A DNA stretch of 64,000 bases from Marinilabiliales bacterium (lineage in GTDB: Bacteria > Bacteroidota > Bacteroidia > Bacteroidales > SZUA-534), in contig DOTG01000033.1 in assembly GCA_003512955.1 (NCBI GenBank), positions 62,001 to 126,000 on the forward strand, read 5' to 3'. Both the position numbers and the translations under genes were made by a program. Shown here one piece after another: positions 26,924 to 35,077 of this stretch. The notes below the pieces were generated by a model. The model was not told where the DNA came from. It ran no database searches and worked only from the letters and a program-made list of their open reading frames with translations. The first letter of the stretch is position 1, and the number at the start of each line of letters is the position of its first letter.

Positions 26924-27688
26924 ATGAAACATAACAAAAATAGACTCATGAAACTTTTTTTAATCATTTTTCTTGTTCTGTTATCAGGAAATGTATTTTG
27001 CCAAAGTGCAAGGGAAATAGTTAAGCAGGCGGACGATAAAATGCAAGGAACCTCGAACATCAGCGAGATGTCCATGTCAATTGTCAGGCCTACTTATACC
27101 CGGACTATTGATTTTAAAAACTGGTCGTTAGGGCGCGATTATTTTCTAACTATAATTACAGCACCAGCTAAGGATAAGGGTCAGGTTTTTATGAAGCATC
27201 GGACTGAAATGTGGAATTATGTTCCGAATATCAACCGGATGATAAAACTGCCGCCGGCAATGATGTCGCAGGGATGGATGGGCTCCGATTATTCTAACGA
27301 TGATTTGGTGAATCAAAGTTCTATAGTAAACGATTACACCCAGGAACTTTTAGGGACAGACGTGGTTGATGGCCGGAACTGTTACAAAATTAGCCTGGTC
27401 CCGATGCCTCATGCCAATGTGGTTTGGGGAAAAATTTTAACTTGGGTGGATAAAGAAAAGTTTATTTTCCTTAAAAGCGAATATTACGATGAAGAAAATT
27501 ATCTGATCCGGACAGAAATTAGTAGAGATGTTAAAGTATTTGATAATAGGGAAATACCATCAATTATTGAAATTATTCCTGCTGATGAGAATCAGAACAA
27601 AACGGTTGTTGAAATAAAAACTATCGACTTTGATGTGGCTATCGGTGAAGATTTTTTTACCCAACAAAACATGAAGCGGATACACTAA
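26924..27688 (+). CDS. LolA-like outer-membrane lipoprotein-sorting protein
   Basis: About 250 residues with a Sec signal peptide (cleavage near NVFCQ). Start is the ATG at 26924 or the ATG at 26948; the latter gives a more compact signal. The mature part resembles the 'outer membrane lipoprotein-sorting protein' family with a LolA/LolB-like half barrel: MSMSIVRPTYTRTIDFKNWS, then VWGKILTWVDKEKFIFLKSEYYD. Such proteins carry acylated molecules across the periplasm. It sits between a TetR gene and two FtsX-type permeases, which suggests a dedicated carrier for that exporter. Confidence 0.82.
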   Translation: MKHNKNRLMKLFLIIFLVLLSGNVFCQSAREIVKQADDKMQGTSNISEMSMSIVRPTYTRTIDFKNWSLGRDYFLTIITAPAKDKGQVFMKHRTEMWNYVPNINRMIKLPPAMMSQGWMGSDYSNDDLVNQSSIVNDYTQELLGTDVVDGRNCYKISLVPMPHANVVWGKILTWVDKEKFIFLKSEYYDEENYLIRTEISRDVKVFDNREIPSIIEIIPADENQNKTVVEIKTIDFDVAIGEDFFTQQNMKRIH

Positions 27689-27713
27689 TAATCAGAAATA
27701 TAATTAAAGACTT

Positions 27714-29129
27714 ATGACCCGATTACTAAAAATGGCCTGGCGAAACTGTTGGCGGAACAAACGGCGGACTTTAATAACTGCCGCATCCATCTTTTTTGCG
27801 GTGTTCTTTGCTATTATCATGCGCTCTTTTCAATTGGGAACTTATGGACACATGATCCGGCAAAGTATCGAGATGTTTTCGGGGTACCTTCAAGTGCAAA
27901 ATCCTGAATATTATGACGATCCTCATCTTGATCATTCGATAACGTACAATGCTCAAATGATGGATACACTAACAAAATACCCAGGAGTAAAAGTTGCGGT
28001 TCCAAGAGTGGAGGCTTTTGCCTTAGTTTCCACGGGGAACCAAAGCAAAGGGGTGATGGTAATCGGAATCGATCCGGTAAAAGAAACATCAGTAAGCAAT
28101 CCGGAGCATTTCATAGTTAACTACCGAATGACTCCCGGTAAAGCAAAATTATTAATGCAGGAATTGGAGTTCACCGATAAGGAAAAAGAACTGCTGAAAA
28201 TGTACGAAAACAGCGTTTATAACAATTTGGAACGGTTGTTTGACGACTTGACTCTTAACGATGAAAAACGTACGAAATACCGCCCAAATTTTGAAAAGCA
28301 TCTTTTTTACAAAAGCAATTATTTGGTTCCAGATGATTCCGGGGTGTTGATTTCGTCAAAACTGGCTCAGTTTTTAAATGTTGAAGTTGGGGATACCTTG
28401 GTAATGATTGGCCAAGGTTTTCAGGGGCATTCTGCCGCCGATTTATTTCCTGTTCGGGGAATGGTGAGAGTACCAGCACCAGATTTGGACAATAAATTGA
28501 TTTACACGTCATTAAATAAATCGCAATCATTTTTTAATCTTGAAAACCGGATTACCTCCATTATATTGAATTTAAAAGATCCCGATGACATGTTATTGGT
28601 TCAAAAGGAATTATCAGATTTGTTGGATTCAAAAAATTATGTTGTTAAAAACTGGCAGGAACTAAATCCAACACTTAAACAGCAGATTGAAGGGGATAAC
28701 AAAAGCGGGCAGATGTTCGTGGGTATTTTATACTTCATTATCTTTTTTGGGATTTTTGGTACCGTTCTGATGATGGTTTCCGAGCGGCGAAGAGAATTTG
28801 GTGTTTTGGTAGCGATTGGAATGCGTAAGCGGTTATTGATTGGTGTGGTGGTGATTGAAATGTTCTTTATTGGATTTATGGGAACCTTATCCGGATTTTT
28901 GGCGGCGATTCCTTTGGTCGTTTGGTTTCGTCAATTTCCAATAACTTTCACCGGGGAGATGGCAAAAATGTACGAAGACATGGGTTTTGATCCAATTATG
29001 CCCACTGCTCCGGTCGAAGGGTATTTCACATGGCAAGCAGTTGTCATCCTAATTATGGTTTTAATTGCGTGCTACATCCCACTCCAAAAAATTCGGAAAA
29101 TGAAATTGATGGAAGCTTTGCGGGAGTAA
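27714..29129 (+). CDS. ABC transporter permease, FtsX/LolE-like (first)
   Basis: 471 residues: one N-terminal transmembrane helix (about 20-40), a large periplasmic MacB-like domain (about 45-330) and three C-terminal helices (about 335-360, 385-410, 440-460). This is the MacB/LolC/LolE (type VII) architecture. The first residues MTRLLKMAWRNCWRNKRRTL and the end MKLMEALRE are typical coupling segments. Such permeases move lipoproteins, lipids or peptides out of the membrane by mechanotransmission and do not form a channel. The second permease follows 37 bases later. Confidence 0.9.
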   Translation: MTRLLKMAWRNCWRNKRRTLITAASIFFAVFFAIIMRSFQLGTYGHMIRQSIEMFSGYLQVQNPEYYDDPHLDHSITYNAQMMDTLTKYPGVKVAVPRVEAFALVSTGNQSKGVMVIGIDPVKETSVSNPEHFIVNYRMTPGKAKLLMQELEFTDKEKELLKMYENSVYNNLERLFDDLTLNDEKRTKYRPNFEKHLFYKSNYLVPDDSGVLISSKLAQFLNVEVGDTLVMIGQGFQGHSAADLFPVRGMVRVPAPDLDNKLIYTSLNKSQSFFNLENRITSIILNLKDPDDMLLVQKELSDLLDSKNYVVKNWQELNPTLKQQIEGDNKSGQMFVGILYFIIFFGIFGTVLMMVSERRREFGVLVAIGMRKRLLIGVVVIEMFFIGFMGTLSGFLAAIPLVVWFRQFPITFTGEMAKMYEDMGFDPIMPTAPVEGYFTWQAVVILIMVLIACYIPLQKIRKMKLMEALRE

Positions 29130-29166
29130 TATCAAACAGAAAACACCTAACAAATAAAACAGGGAC

Positions 29167-30597
29167 ATGATTGCTAGTATTGCTTGGAAAAATGTTTGGA
29201 GAAACAAGAGCCGGAGTCTTGTGGTTGTTTTTGCCATCACCTTAGGAACGATTGCAGGTGTGTTTGTGGCTGGAATGATGAATGGATGGGTCGCTCAACG
29301 AATTGATTCGGTTATTTATACTGAGTTGGGGCATTTGAAAATTCAAAACCCCGACTACTTGATTAACGAGGAGAGCCAATACAGTTTACCAGATATTGAT
29401 TCGATACTTGCTTTTTGCGAAACAACCCCTGGATTGGAAAATTATACCACGCGGAGCAAAATTGTTTCCATGGCAACAACCGCAGGAGGAAGTACCGGGG
29501 TTGTTTTAAAAGGAATAATTCCGGAACAAGAAAAGCGGGTTAGCGATGTATATTTGAAGATTCTTCCCAATGGCGGTGACTATTTCGAAACGAAATCTAA
29601 GTTACCCCCGGTTGTTATAAGCGGCAAAACCGCAGAGCAATTGCGGATTAAAAACTTCAAGATAACTCAGCAAGTTTTGGATAGTTTGACTCGACAAGAG
29701 GTTCCAAACGAATTGTTGGAAAAACTTAAACCCTTGATCGATACCCGATTCGATACCGAGAAGAAATTTAAACCGGCGGTTCAAAAAGTTTGGCATCCCA
29801 ATGAAATCCGTAAACATGGGCCTGCTCTTATGAGAACGGCTTCATACTTAAAAACCCGATCGAAAATAACCTTTAGTTTTACCAAGCAAGACGGACAAAT
29901 TGGGTATCAAACGTTTCAGGTTTGTGGCGTGTATAAAACCACAAACACCATGTTCGATCAGATGAATGCCTTTGTTAAACAAGAGGATTTGGCTTATGCC
30001 ACAGGAATGGATATGAATCAATTCCATGAAATTTCCATTGTACTTCCGGAAAACACAAAAGACGCGAATTTGCTTAAAAACCGGCTAGCCCAAAAGTTTG
30101 GCCATTTAAATGTTATGACATGGAAAGAATTGGCTCCCGATGCTGGAATGATGGCCGATTTTATGGATGTGTATTATTACATGATCATGGGTATCATCTT
30201 TTTTGCCTTGGCTTTTGGCATCATCAATACCATGTTGATGTCAATTCTGGAACGGATTAAAGAATTGGGAATGCTCATGGCCATTGGTATGAAGAAGAAG
30301 AAAGTGTTTCAAATGATTATGTATGAAACGGTGTTTCTTACCCTTACCGGAAGTTTAATAGGAATGGCTTTGGGTGGGCTTTTAATAGCAATTACCGGAA
30401 CCACCGGGCTGAATTTTTCGTCCGTAGCCGAAGGTTTCGAAGCCGTGGGTTGGGCCGCCATAGTCTATCCGTCTATCGAAACGAGTTTCTTTATTGGTGT
30501 AACTTTTCTGGTAATTATCATTGGAATATTGGCATCAATAATTCCTGCAAAAAAAGCACTTAAGCTAAAACCTGTTGAAGCATTGAGAATAGAATAA
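29167..30597 (+). CDS. ABC transporter permease, FtsX/LolC-like (second)
   Basis: 476 residues with the same four-helix plan as the preceding gene: N-terminal helix (about 18-40), periplasmic domain, helices near 340-365, 390-415 and 440-465, and a PVEALRIE end. The two are paralogous but diverged, so the exporter is probably a heterodimer like LolC-LolE. The Asn-Val-Trp-Arg-Asn-Lys N-terminal signature is shared. Next in the operon, after 50 bases, is the ATPase. Confidence 0.9.
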   Translation: MIASIAWKNVWRNKSRSLVVVFAITLGTIAGVFVAGMMNGWVAQRIDSVIYTELGHLKIQNPDYLINEESQYSLPDIDSILAFCETTPGLENYTTRSKIVSMATTAGGSTGVVLKGIIPEQEKRVSDVYLKILPNGGDYFETKSKLPPVVISGKTAEQLRIKNFKITQQVLDSLTRQEVPNELLEKLKPLIDTRFDTEKKFKPAVQKVWHPNEIRKHGPALMRTASYLKTRSKITFSFTKQDGQIGYQTFQVCGVYKTTNTMFDQMNAFVKQEDLAYATGMDMNQFHEISIVLPENTKDANLLKNRLAQKFGHLNVMTWKELAPDAGMMADFMDVYYYMIMGIIFFALAFGIINTMLMSILERIKELGMLMAIGMKKKKVFQMIMYETVFLTLTGSLIGMALGGLLIAITGTTGLNFSSVAEGFEAVGWAAIVYPSIETSFFIGVTFLVIIIGILASIIPAKKALKLKPVEALRIE

Positions 30598-30647
30598 TTG
30601 AACCCATGAGCTTATGAGAAAATGAGCCCATTTAAAAAATTGAATTT

Positions 30648-31343
30648 ATGAAAGTAATCGAAATTAGCAACCTGCATAAAACATATAGTGAATCGGAACT
30701 AGAAGTTCGGGCTGTAGATGGTATCACCCTTGATTTTGAGGAAGGAGAATTTGCCGCTATTGTGGGGCCTTCCGGATCGGGTAAAACCACGTTATTGAAC
30801 ATGATTGGTGGGCTCGATGTACCAACTTCCGGCGAAGTTTTGGTGGGGGGTTCTTTAATGAGCGAGCTGAAAGATTCGGAGTTGACTGATTTTAGATTGA
30901 ACAACATTGGATTTGTTTTTCAAGCTTATAATCTCATTCCTGTTCTTACCGTGAAGGAAAACACAGAATTTGTCATGCGGTTACAAGGCAAAAAAGATGA
31001 AGAGTGTGAGAAGAGATCCAACGAACTTTTAAAAGCCGTTGGGCTTGAGGAGCGCATCAATGCCCGTCCGGTAAAACTTTCAGGGGGTCAACAGCAGCGC
31101 GTTGCGGTGGCAAGGGCTTTGGCCGCAAAACCAAAGTTTGTGTTGGCCGACGAACCTACCGCCAATCTGGATTCAAAATCAACCGAAACATTGTTGGAAA
31201 TCATGGAACGCTTGAACCGGGAGGAAAATATAACCTTTATTTTCAGTACACACGATGCCCGGGTGGTTAAAAAAGCCCGTAGGATTATTACGCTTGAAGA
31301 CGGTAAAATTATCAACGATGTCCGTAAAAACGGAGGAGAATAG
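30648..31343 (+). CDS. ABC transporter ATP-binding protein, LolD/MacB type
   Basis: 231 residues. Walker A GPSGSGKTT (40-48), Q-loop Q92, signature LSGGQQQR (144-151), Walker B VLADEPT (165-171) and switch His in STHDARV are all intact. It is closest in style to the LolD/MacB/FtsE group, matching the FtsX-type permeases just upstream. The product energises the two-permease exporter. The 50-base gap before it contains a short tandem ATGAG repeat of no clear meaning. Confidence 0.94.
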   Translation: MKVIEISNLHKTYSESELEVRAVDGITLDFEEGEFAAIVGPSGSGKTTLLNMIGGLDVPTSGEVLVGGSLMSELKDSELTDFRLNNIGFVFQAYNLIPVLTVKENTEFVMRLQGKKDEECEKRSNELLKAVGLEERINARPVKLSGGQQQRVAVARALAAKPKFVLADEPTANLDSKSTETLLEIMERLNREENITFIFSTHDARVVKKARRIITLEDGKIINDVRKNGGE

Positions 31344-31409
31344 GAACGGTAATCCGCACGGCACCATACCAGAAAATAAAAACCAAAAGAGTCATTCTAT
31401 AAAATTAAA

Positions 31410-32552
31410 ATGAAACGGTTTTTAGGAATAACAGTAGTTTTAGTTGCATTAATTTCCAGTGGAAGTGCTCAAGAGAAATTTACCATAGATGGATATATTT
31501 CCCAAATGGGCTCTTCACAATTTATAACCGATTCGTCCGGTGTTACTTGGGACTATGTGTTACACAACCGTCTCAATTTGGCTTGGTATGCTACCGATAA
31601 ATTGACCCTGAAACTCCAATTCCGTAACCAGTTCTTTTTAGGTGAGACCATCAATAACACGTCAGGCTACGCTGCGGAATTTTCAAAAGATAAAGGCGCC
31701 GCCGATTTAAATTGGAATTGGTTTTCGTCGGGAGGAAGTTTACTCAATACTCAGGTAGATAGGGCTTTTGTGGAATATGTTCATGGAACCAATGAATTAA
31801 CTATTGGTCGGCAGCGGATTAACTGGGGACGATCGTTGGTGTGGAACCCCAATGATATTTTTAATGCCTACTCTTATTACGATTTTGATTATACCGAAAA
31901 ACCGGGTTCCGATGCCATCCGGGCAATCCATTATTTCGGAACAGCCTCTTCTTTCGAATTTGTAACCAAAGTAGATAGTGCCAATCATCTTTCGTTTGGA
32001 GCTCTGACCAAATTCAACAAGTGGGGATACGATATTCAACTTATGGGCGGATATATTCAAAATGAAGATGTTGTGATTGGTGTAGGATGGGAAGGAAATA
32101 TTAAAAAGTTTTCGTTCCGCGGAGAAACATCCTATTTTCATCCTGAAAAAAAATTTTCGGATAGCACAGGTGTTTTTCTTGCAACTCTGGGAACAGATAT
32201 TAGTTTTGACAACAACCTGATGATACAAGCAGAATTTTTGTATAACGATAAAAAAGCGTTGATACCATTGATACAATTGGTTTCCGCTCCATCAAATTCA
32301 AAGAGCCTGTCTATTTCCACTTATAATGTTTTTGCAAATGTAATCTATCCAATTACCCCAATTTTTTCTGCTTATCTTGCCGGTATGTATTATACCGATC
32401 AAAACGGTTTTTTTCTGATGCCCGGGGTGGATATTTCGCTAACCAACAACCTTAACGCCTCTTTGATTTATCAATATTTTAATCTAGAAATATTTGGACG
32501 CCAGCGAATAAGCATGAATATGGCCTTTGCCCGGTTAAAGTGGAGTTTTTAA
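31410..32552 (+). CDS. Outer-membrane beta-barrel protein of the ABC operon
   Basis: 380 residues with a Sec signal peptide (cleavage near GSAQ-E, residue 21), then many short amphipathic strands and a C-terminal Phe (RLKWSF), the usual outer-membrane barrel terminus. FTIDGYISQMG and the strand pattern recall porin-like/DUF1302-type proteins but I cannot assign a family. It is last in the operon with the LolA-like carrier, two permeases and an ATPase, so it could receive the exported substrate at the outer membrane. This link is inference from context. Confidence 0.78.
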   Translation: MKRFLGITVVLVALISSGSAQEKFTIDGYISQMGSSQFITDSSGVTWDYVLHNRLNLAWYATDKLTLKLQFRNQFFLGETINNTSGYAAEFSKDKGAADLNWNWFSSGGSLLNTQVDRAFVEYVHGTNELTIGRQRINWGRSLVWNPNDIFNAYSYYDFDYTEKPGSDAIRAIHYFGTASSFEFVTKVDSANHLSFGALTKFNKWGYDIQLMGGYIQNEDVVIGVGWEGNIKKFSFRGETSYFHPEKKFSDSTGVFLATLGTDISFDNNLMIQAEFLYNDKKALIPLIQLVSAPSNSKSLSISTYNVFANVIYPITPIFSAYLAGMYYTDQNGFFLMPGVDISLTNNLNASLIYQYFNLEIFGRQRISMNMAFARLKWSF

Positions 32553-32591
32553 TGAATCACGAAGCGACTGTTCCGGGGGAATTATCTAATA

Positions 32592-32611
32592 AGCGAAGTC
32601 GACGCTTCGCT
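32592..32611. terminator. Hairpin after the outer-membrane barrel gene
   Basis: AGCGAAG-6 nt-CTTCGCT, a 7-bp GC-containing stem 40 bases past the stop. No T-run follows on the plus strand, so termination is uncertain. Confidence 0.4.
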
Positions 32612-32648
32612 GTCCAAAAAAAACCGCCCCAAAAATGGAAGCGGTTTC
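32612..32648 (-). terminator. Intrinsic terminator of pgk
   Basis: On the minus strand AAACCGC, a 13-base loop, then GCGGTTT followed by a run of Ts. It lies 60 bases past the pgk stop. Confidence 0.75.
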
Positions 32649-32707
32649 ATTAAAAACATTCAGTTTATTTTCTAATCTCTAATTTTCCAGAATCAAATCT
32701 CAAAAGG

Positions 32708-33976
32708 CTATTCTCCACGGATGGCAATAATACCTGGCAATGCTTTACCCTCCATGTATTCCAGCATGGCACCGCCACCGGTTGAAACGTAGCTTACTTT
32801 GTCGGCTAATTTGTTTTTGTTGATAGCAGCTACTGAGTCACCACCACCAATTAAGGTAAAAGCACCTTTAGCAGTAGCATGGGCTAAGGCATGAGCCACA
32901 GCAGAAGTTCCCTTTGAGAATTTTTCCATTTCAAAAACACCCATCGGACCGTTCCAAAGCACGGTTTTTGAATTTTTAATTACCTCGGTAAAAGTAGCAA
33001 TGGTTTCGCTGGCAATGTCCAACCCCATCCAGCCATCAGGGGTTTCGTTAGTTTTTGAGGTGTTGGTGTTTGCCTCAGCATCGAATTTGTCTGCATTTAT
33101 GGCATCGGTAGGGATGTAAACTTTCACGCCTTTTGCTTTTGCCTTTTCAAGGATACTTAAAGCCAGATCTAATTTATCGGTTTCACACAATGAATTTCCT
33201 ATTTTTCCTCCTTGTGCCTTAATAAAGGTATAGGTCATTCCTCCACCGATGATCAGGTTATCCACGCGGTCGAGCAGGTTTTCAATAATTAAAATTTTAT
33301 CGGAAACTTTGGCACCACCCATAATGGCAGTAAAAGGTTTGTCGGCCGCTTTAATCACCTTATCCATAGCCAAAAGCTCGCTATTGATCAAGTAACCAAA
33401 CATTTTGTTTTCAACATCAAAATGGTCGGCCACTAATGCGGTGGAAGCATGCGCGCGATGAGCAGTCCCAAAGGCATCGTTCACATATACATCGGCATAG
33501 CTGGCCAATGTTTTTACAAATTCTTTTTGCGATGCTTTAACTTGTGCTTTACCCGCTTTTTTCTCCTCATCAGTTGGTGTTTCACCCAAGTGGTAAGGCT
33601 TTCCCTCTTCTTCTTCGTAAAAGCGAAGGTTTTCGAGTAGTAAAACTTCACCGGTTTTTAAGTCTTTGGCCATTTTTTCAACACCGTCTCCAATCACATC
33701 GCCAGCAAAAATTACTTTTTTTTCTAAATTTTTCTCTAAAGCAGATACCACATGCTTCATGGAATATTTATCCTGTTTTTTACCATCGGGACGGCCTAGG
33801 TGAGACATAAGAATGGCGCATCCTCCATCGTTTAAAATTTTATTGATGGTTGGTAAGGCTCCCTTGATGCGGGTTTCATCGGTAACTTCAAATGTTTGTT
33901 TGTTCAACGGAACATTAAAATCGACACGGACAATGGCTTTTTTGCCCTTAAAGTTGTAATCATTAATGTGTTTCAT
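32708..33976 (-). CDS. pgk: Phosphoglycerate kinase
   Basis: It transfers phosphate from 1,3-bisphosphoglycerate to ADP in glycolysis. The N-terminal VRVDFNVPL with the substrate-binding Asp-Asn, SHLGRPDG, LLENLRFY, the nucleotide-site GGAKVSDK and the C-terminal GGGDSVAA are all present. At 422 residues it is slightly longer than the usual 390-400 because of a charged insert after the LRFY segment (around 118-145), which I recall from other Bacteroidota. It is transcribed alone between a terminator and a promoter box. Confidence 0.97.
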   Translation of the reverse strand: MKHINDYNFKGKKAIVRVDFNVPLNKQTFEVTDETRIKGALPTINKILNDGGCAILMSHLGRPDGKKQDKYSMKHVVSALEKNLEKKVIFAGDVIGDGVEKMAKDLKTGEVLLLENLRFYEEEEGKPYHLGETPTDEEKKAGKAQVKASQKEFVKTLASYADVYVNDAFGTAHRAHASTALVADHFDVENKMFGYLINSELLAMDKVIKAADKPFTAIMGGAKVSDKILIIENLLDRVDNLIIGGGMTYTFIKAQGGKIGNSLCETDKLDLALSILEKAKAKGVKVYIPTDAINADKFDAEANTNTSKTNETPDGWMGLDIASETIATFTEVIKNSKTVLWNGPMGVFEMEKFSKGTSAVAHALAHATAKGAFTLIGGGDSVAAINKNKLADKVSYVSTGGGAMLEYMEGKALPGIIAIRGE

Positions 33977-34029
33977 GATTTAAAATTTTATGCGAATTGT
34001 TAATTTTTGAGTTGCCTTTTTAGCGAAGA

Positions 34030-34037
34030 CAAATATA
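34030..34037 (-). promoter_or_regulatory. -7 promoter box (TATATTTG) for pgk
   Basis: Exact TAxxTTTG match on the minus strand, 54 bases before the pgk ATG; predicted leader about 45 bases. Confidence 0.5.
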
Positions 34038-34220
34038 TGAAAATGACAATTTATAACAGGGCTTTTAACCTGATAAATCGCATGAAAAATGGACAATCTT
34101 TATAAAGTTTTCCATATGCAGTTGGGTATTTCGAATATCTTTACACCCCAGATCCTGATTTGTACAAGAATCAGAGTAAAGAAATTAATAATTGACAAAA
34201 AAACATTAAATATCAATATT

Positions 34221-34949
34221 ATGGTTGATGTATTTAAAGTATTTGAAGAGGTTGTTACTAATCGTCGTTCTATCCGGGTTTATGATCAAGAATTTTTCTA
34301 CGACTCCGAAATTGTAAAAAAAAGCCTGGAATTGGCACTCTTGTCACCCAATAGCAGCAACATGCAGCTGTGGGAGTTTTATCGGATTAGGACCAAAGAG
34401 GCAAAAGAAAAAGTAGCCTATTTTTGCATGGATCAGTCCGCTGCCAAAACGGCCTCGGAGTTGGTGGTTTTTGTTGCCCGGCCCGACAAGTACAAAAAAT
34501 CGATTCAATTCAACCTTGACACCATTGAAAGCCCCGAGAACTTTGAGAAAGAAAACAGTAAATCCCGTCGGCGGTTGTATTACAAAAAAGTAATGAACCT
34601 TTTTTATTCCTATGATTTTTTATTTCTCTTTTCATTGTTGAAAAAAATGTTGGTATTCTTTATCGGATTGAAACGGCCGATTGTCCGCGAGGTAACTGTA
34701 GTGAATAAAAAGGTGACCATTCACAAAAGCGTAGCCTTAGCTGCCCAGACGTTTATGTTAGCTGTAAAAGCGCAGGGATATGATACCTGCCCCATGGAGG
34801 GATTTGATTCCAAACGGATGAAACGTTACCTGAAACTCCCGGCAAAAGCTGAAATCAACATGATCATCTCTGTGGGAAAAGGCCTTCCTGAAGGAATATT
34901 CTATATACGGAAAAGATTTCCGTATCAAGAGGTGGTTTTTGAAAAGTAG
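34221..34949 (+). CDS. Nitroreductase family protein
   Basis: 242 residues from the ATG at 34221. The FMN-binding NRRSIRVYD at the N-terminus, ALLSPNSSNMQLWEFYRI, and the C-terminal GYDTCPMEGFD segment are the nitroreductase-fold pattern. The middle (about 105-160) is longer than usual and has a hydrophobic stretch YDFLFLFSLLKKMLVFF, perhaps membrane-associated. The reaction is probably NAD(P)H-dependent reduction of an unknown substrate. Frame-open sequence upstream to 34089 lacks coding character. Confidence 0.82.
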   Translation: MVDVFKVFEEVVTNRRSIRVYDQEFFYDSEIVKKSLELALLSPNSSNMQLWEFYRIRTKEAKEKVAYFCMDQSAAKTASELVVFVARPDKYKKSIQFNLDTIESPENFEKENSKSRRRLYYKKVMNLFYSYDFLFLFSLLKKMLVFFIGLKRPIVREVTVVNKKVTIHKSVALAAQTFMLAVKAQGYDTCPMEGFDSKRMKRYLKLPAKAEINMIISVGKGLPEGIFYIRKRFPYQEVVFEK

Positions 34950-34952
34950 CCG

Positions 34953-34977
34953 AAACCCATTGTGATGACAATGGTTT
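34953..34977. terminator. Possible weak hairpin after the nitroreductase gene
   Basis: CCATTGT-GATG-ACAATGG with flanking AAAC/GTTT. The stem is perfect but no T-run follows; it could be a rho-independent-like end or an mRNA-stabilising loop. Confidence 0.4.
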
Positions 34978-35077
34978 ACACAAACAGGAAATAATAATTC
35001 CACGATTTTTCAGTTTATATATAGAATTTTACTCGAAAAATTCCAACAACGAACGTTTTACAATTAATAAAAAAGCC

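Noticed and set aside
30600..30630. ATGAG tandem repeat before the ABC ATPase gene
   Set aside because: Very short and imperfect; may be slippage, not supported as a regulatory element.
31797..32276. 159-codon minus-strand frame inside the barrel gene
   Set aside because: Antisense to a better-supported secreted protein; no motif.
34089..34220. 44-codon N-terminal extension of the nitroreductase
   Set aside because: Composition is non-coding-like and the family begins at the later ATG (34221).
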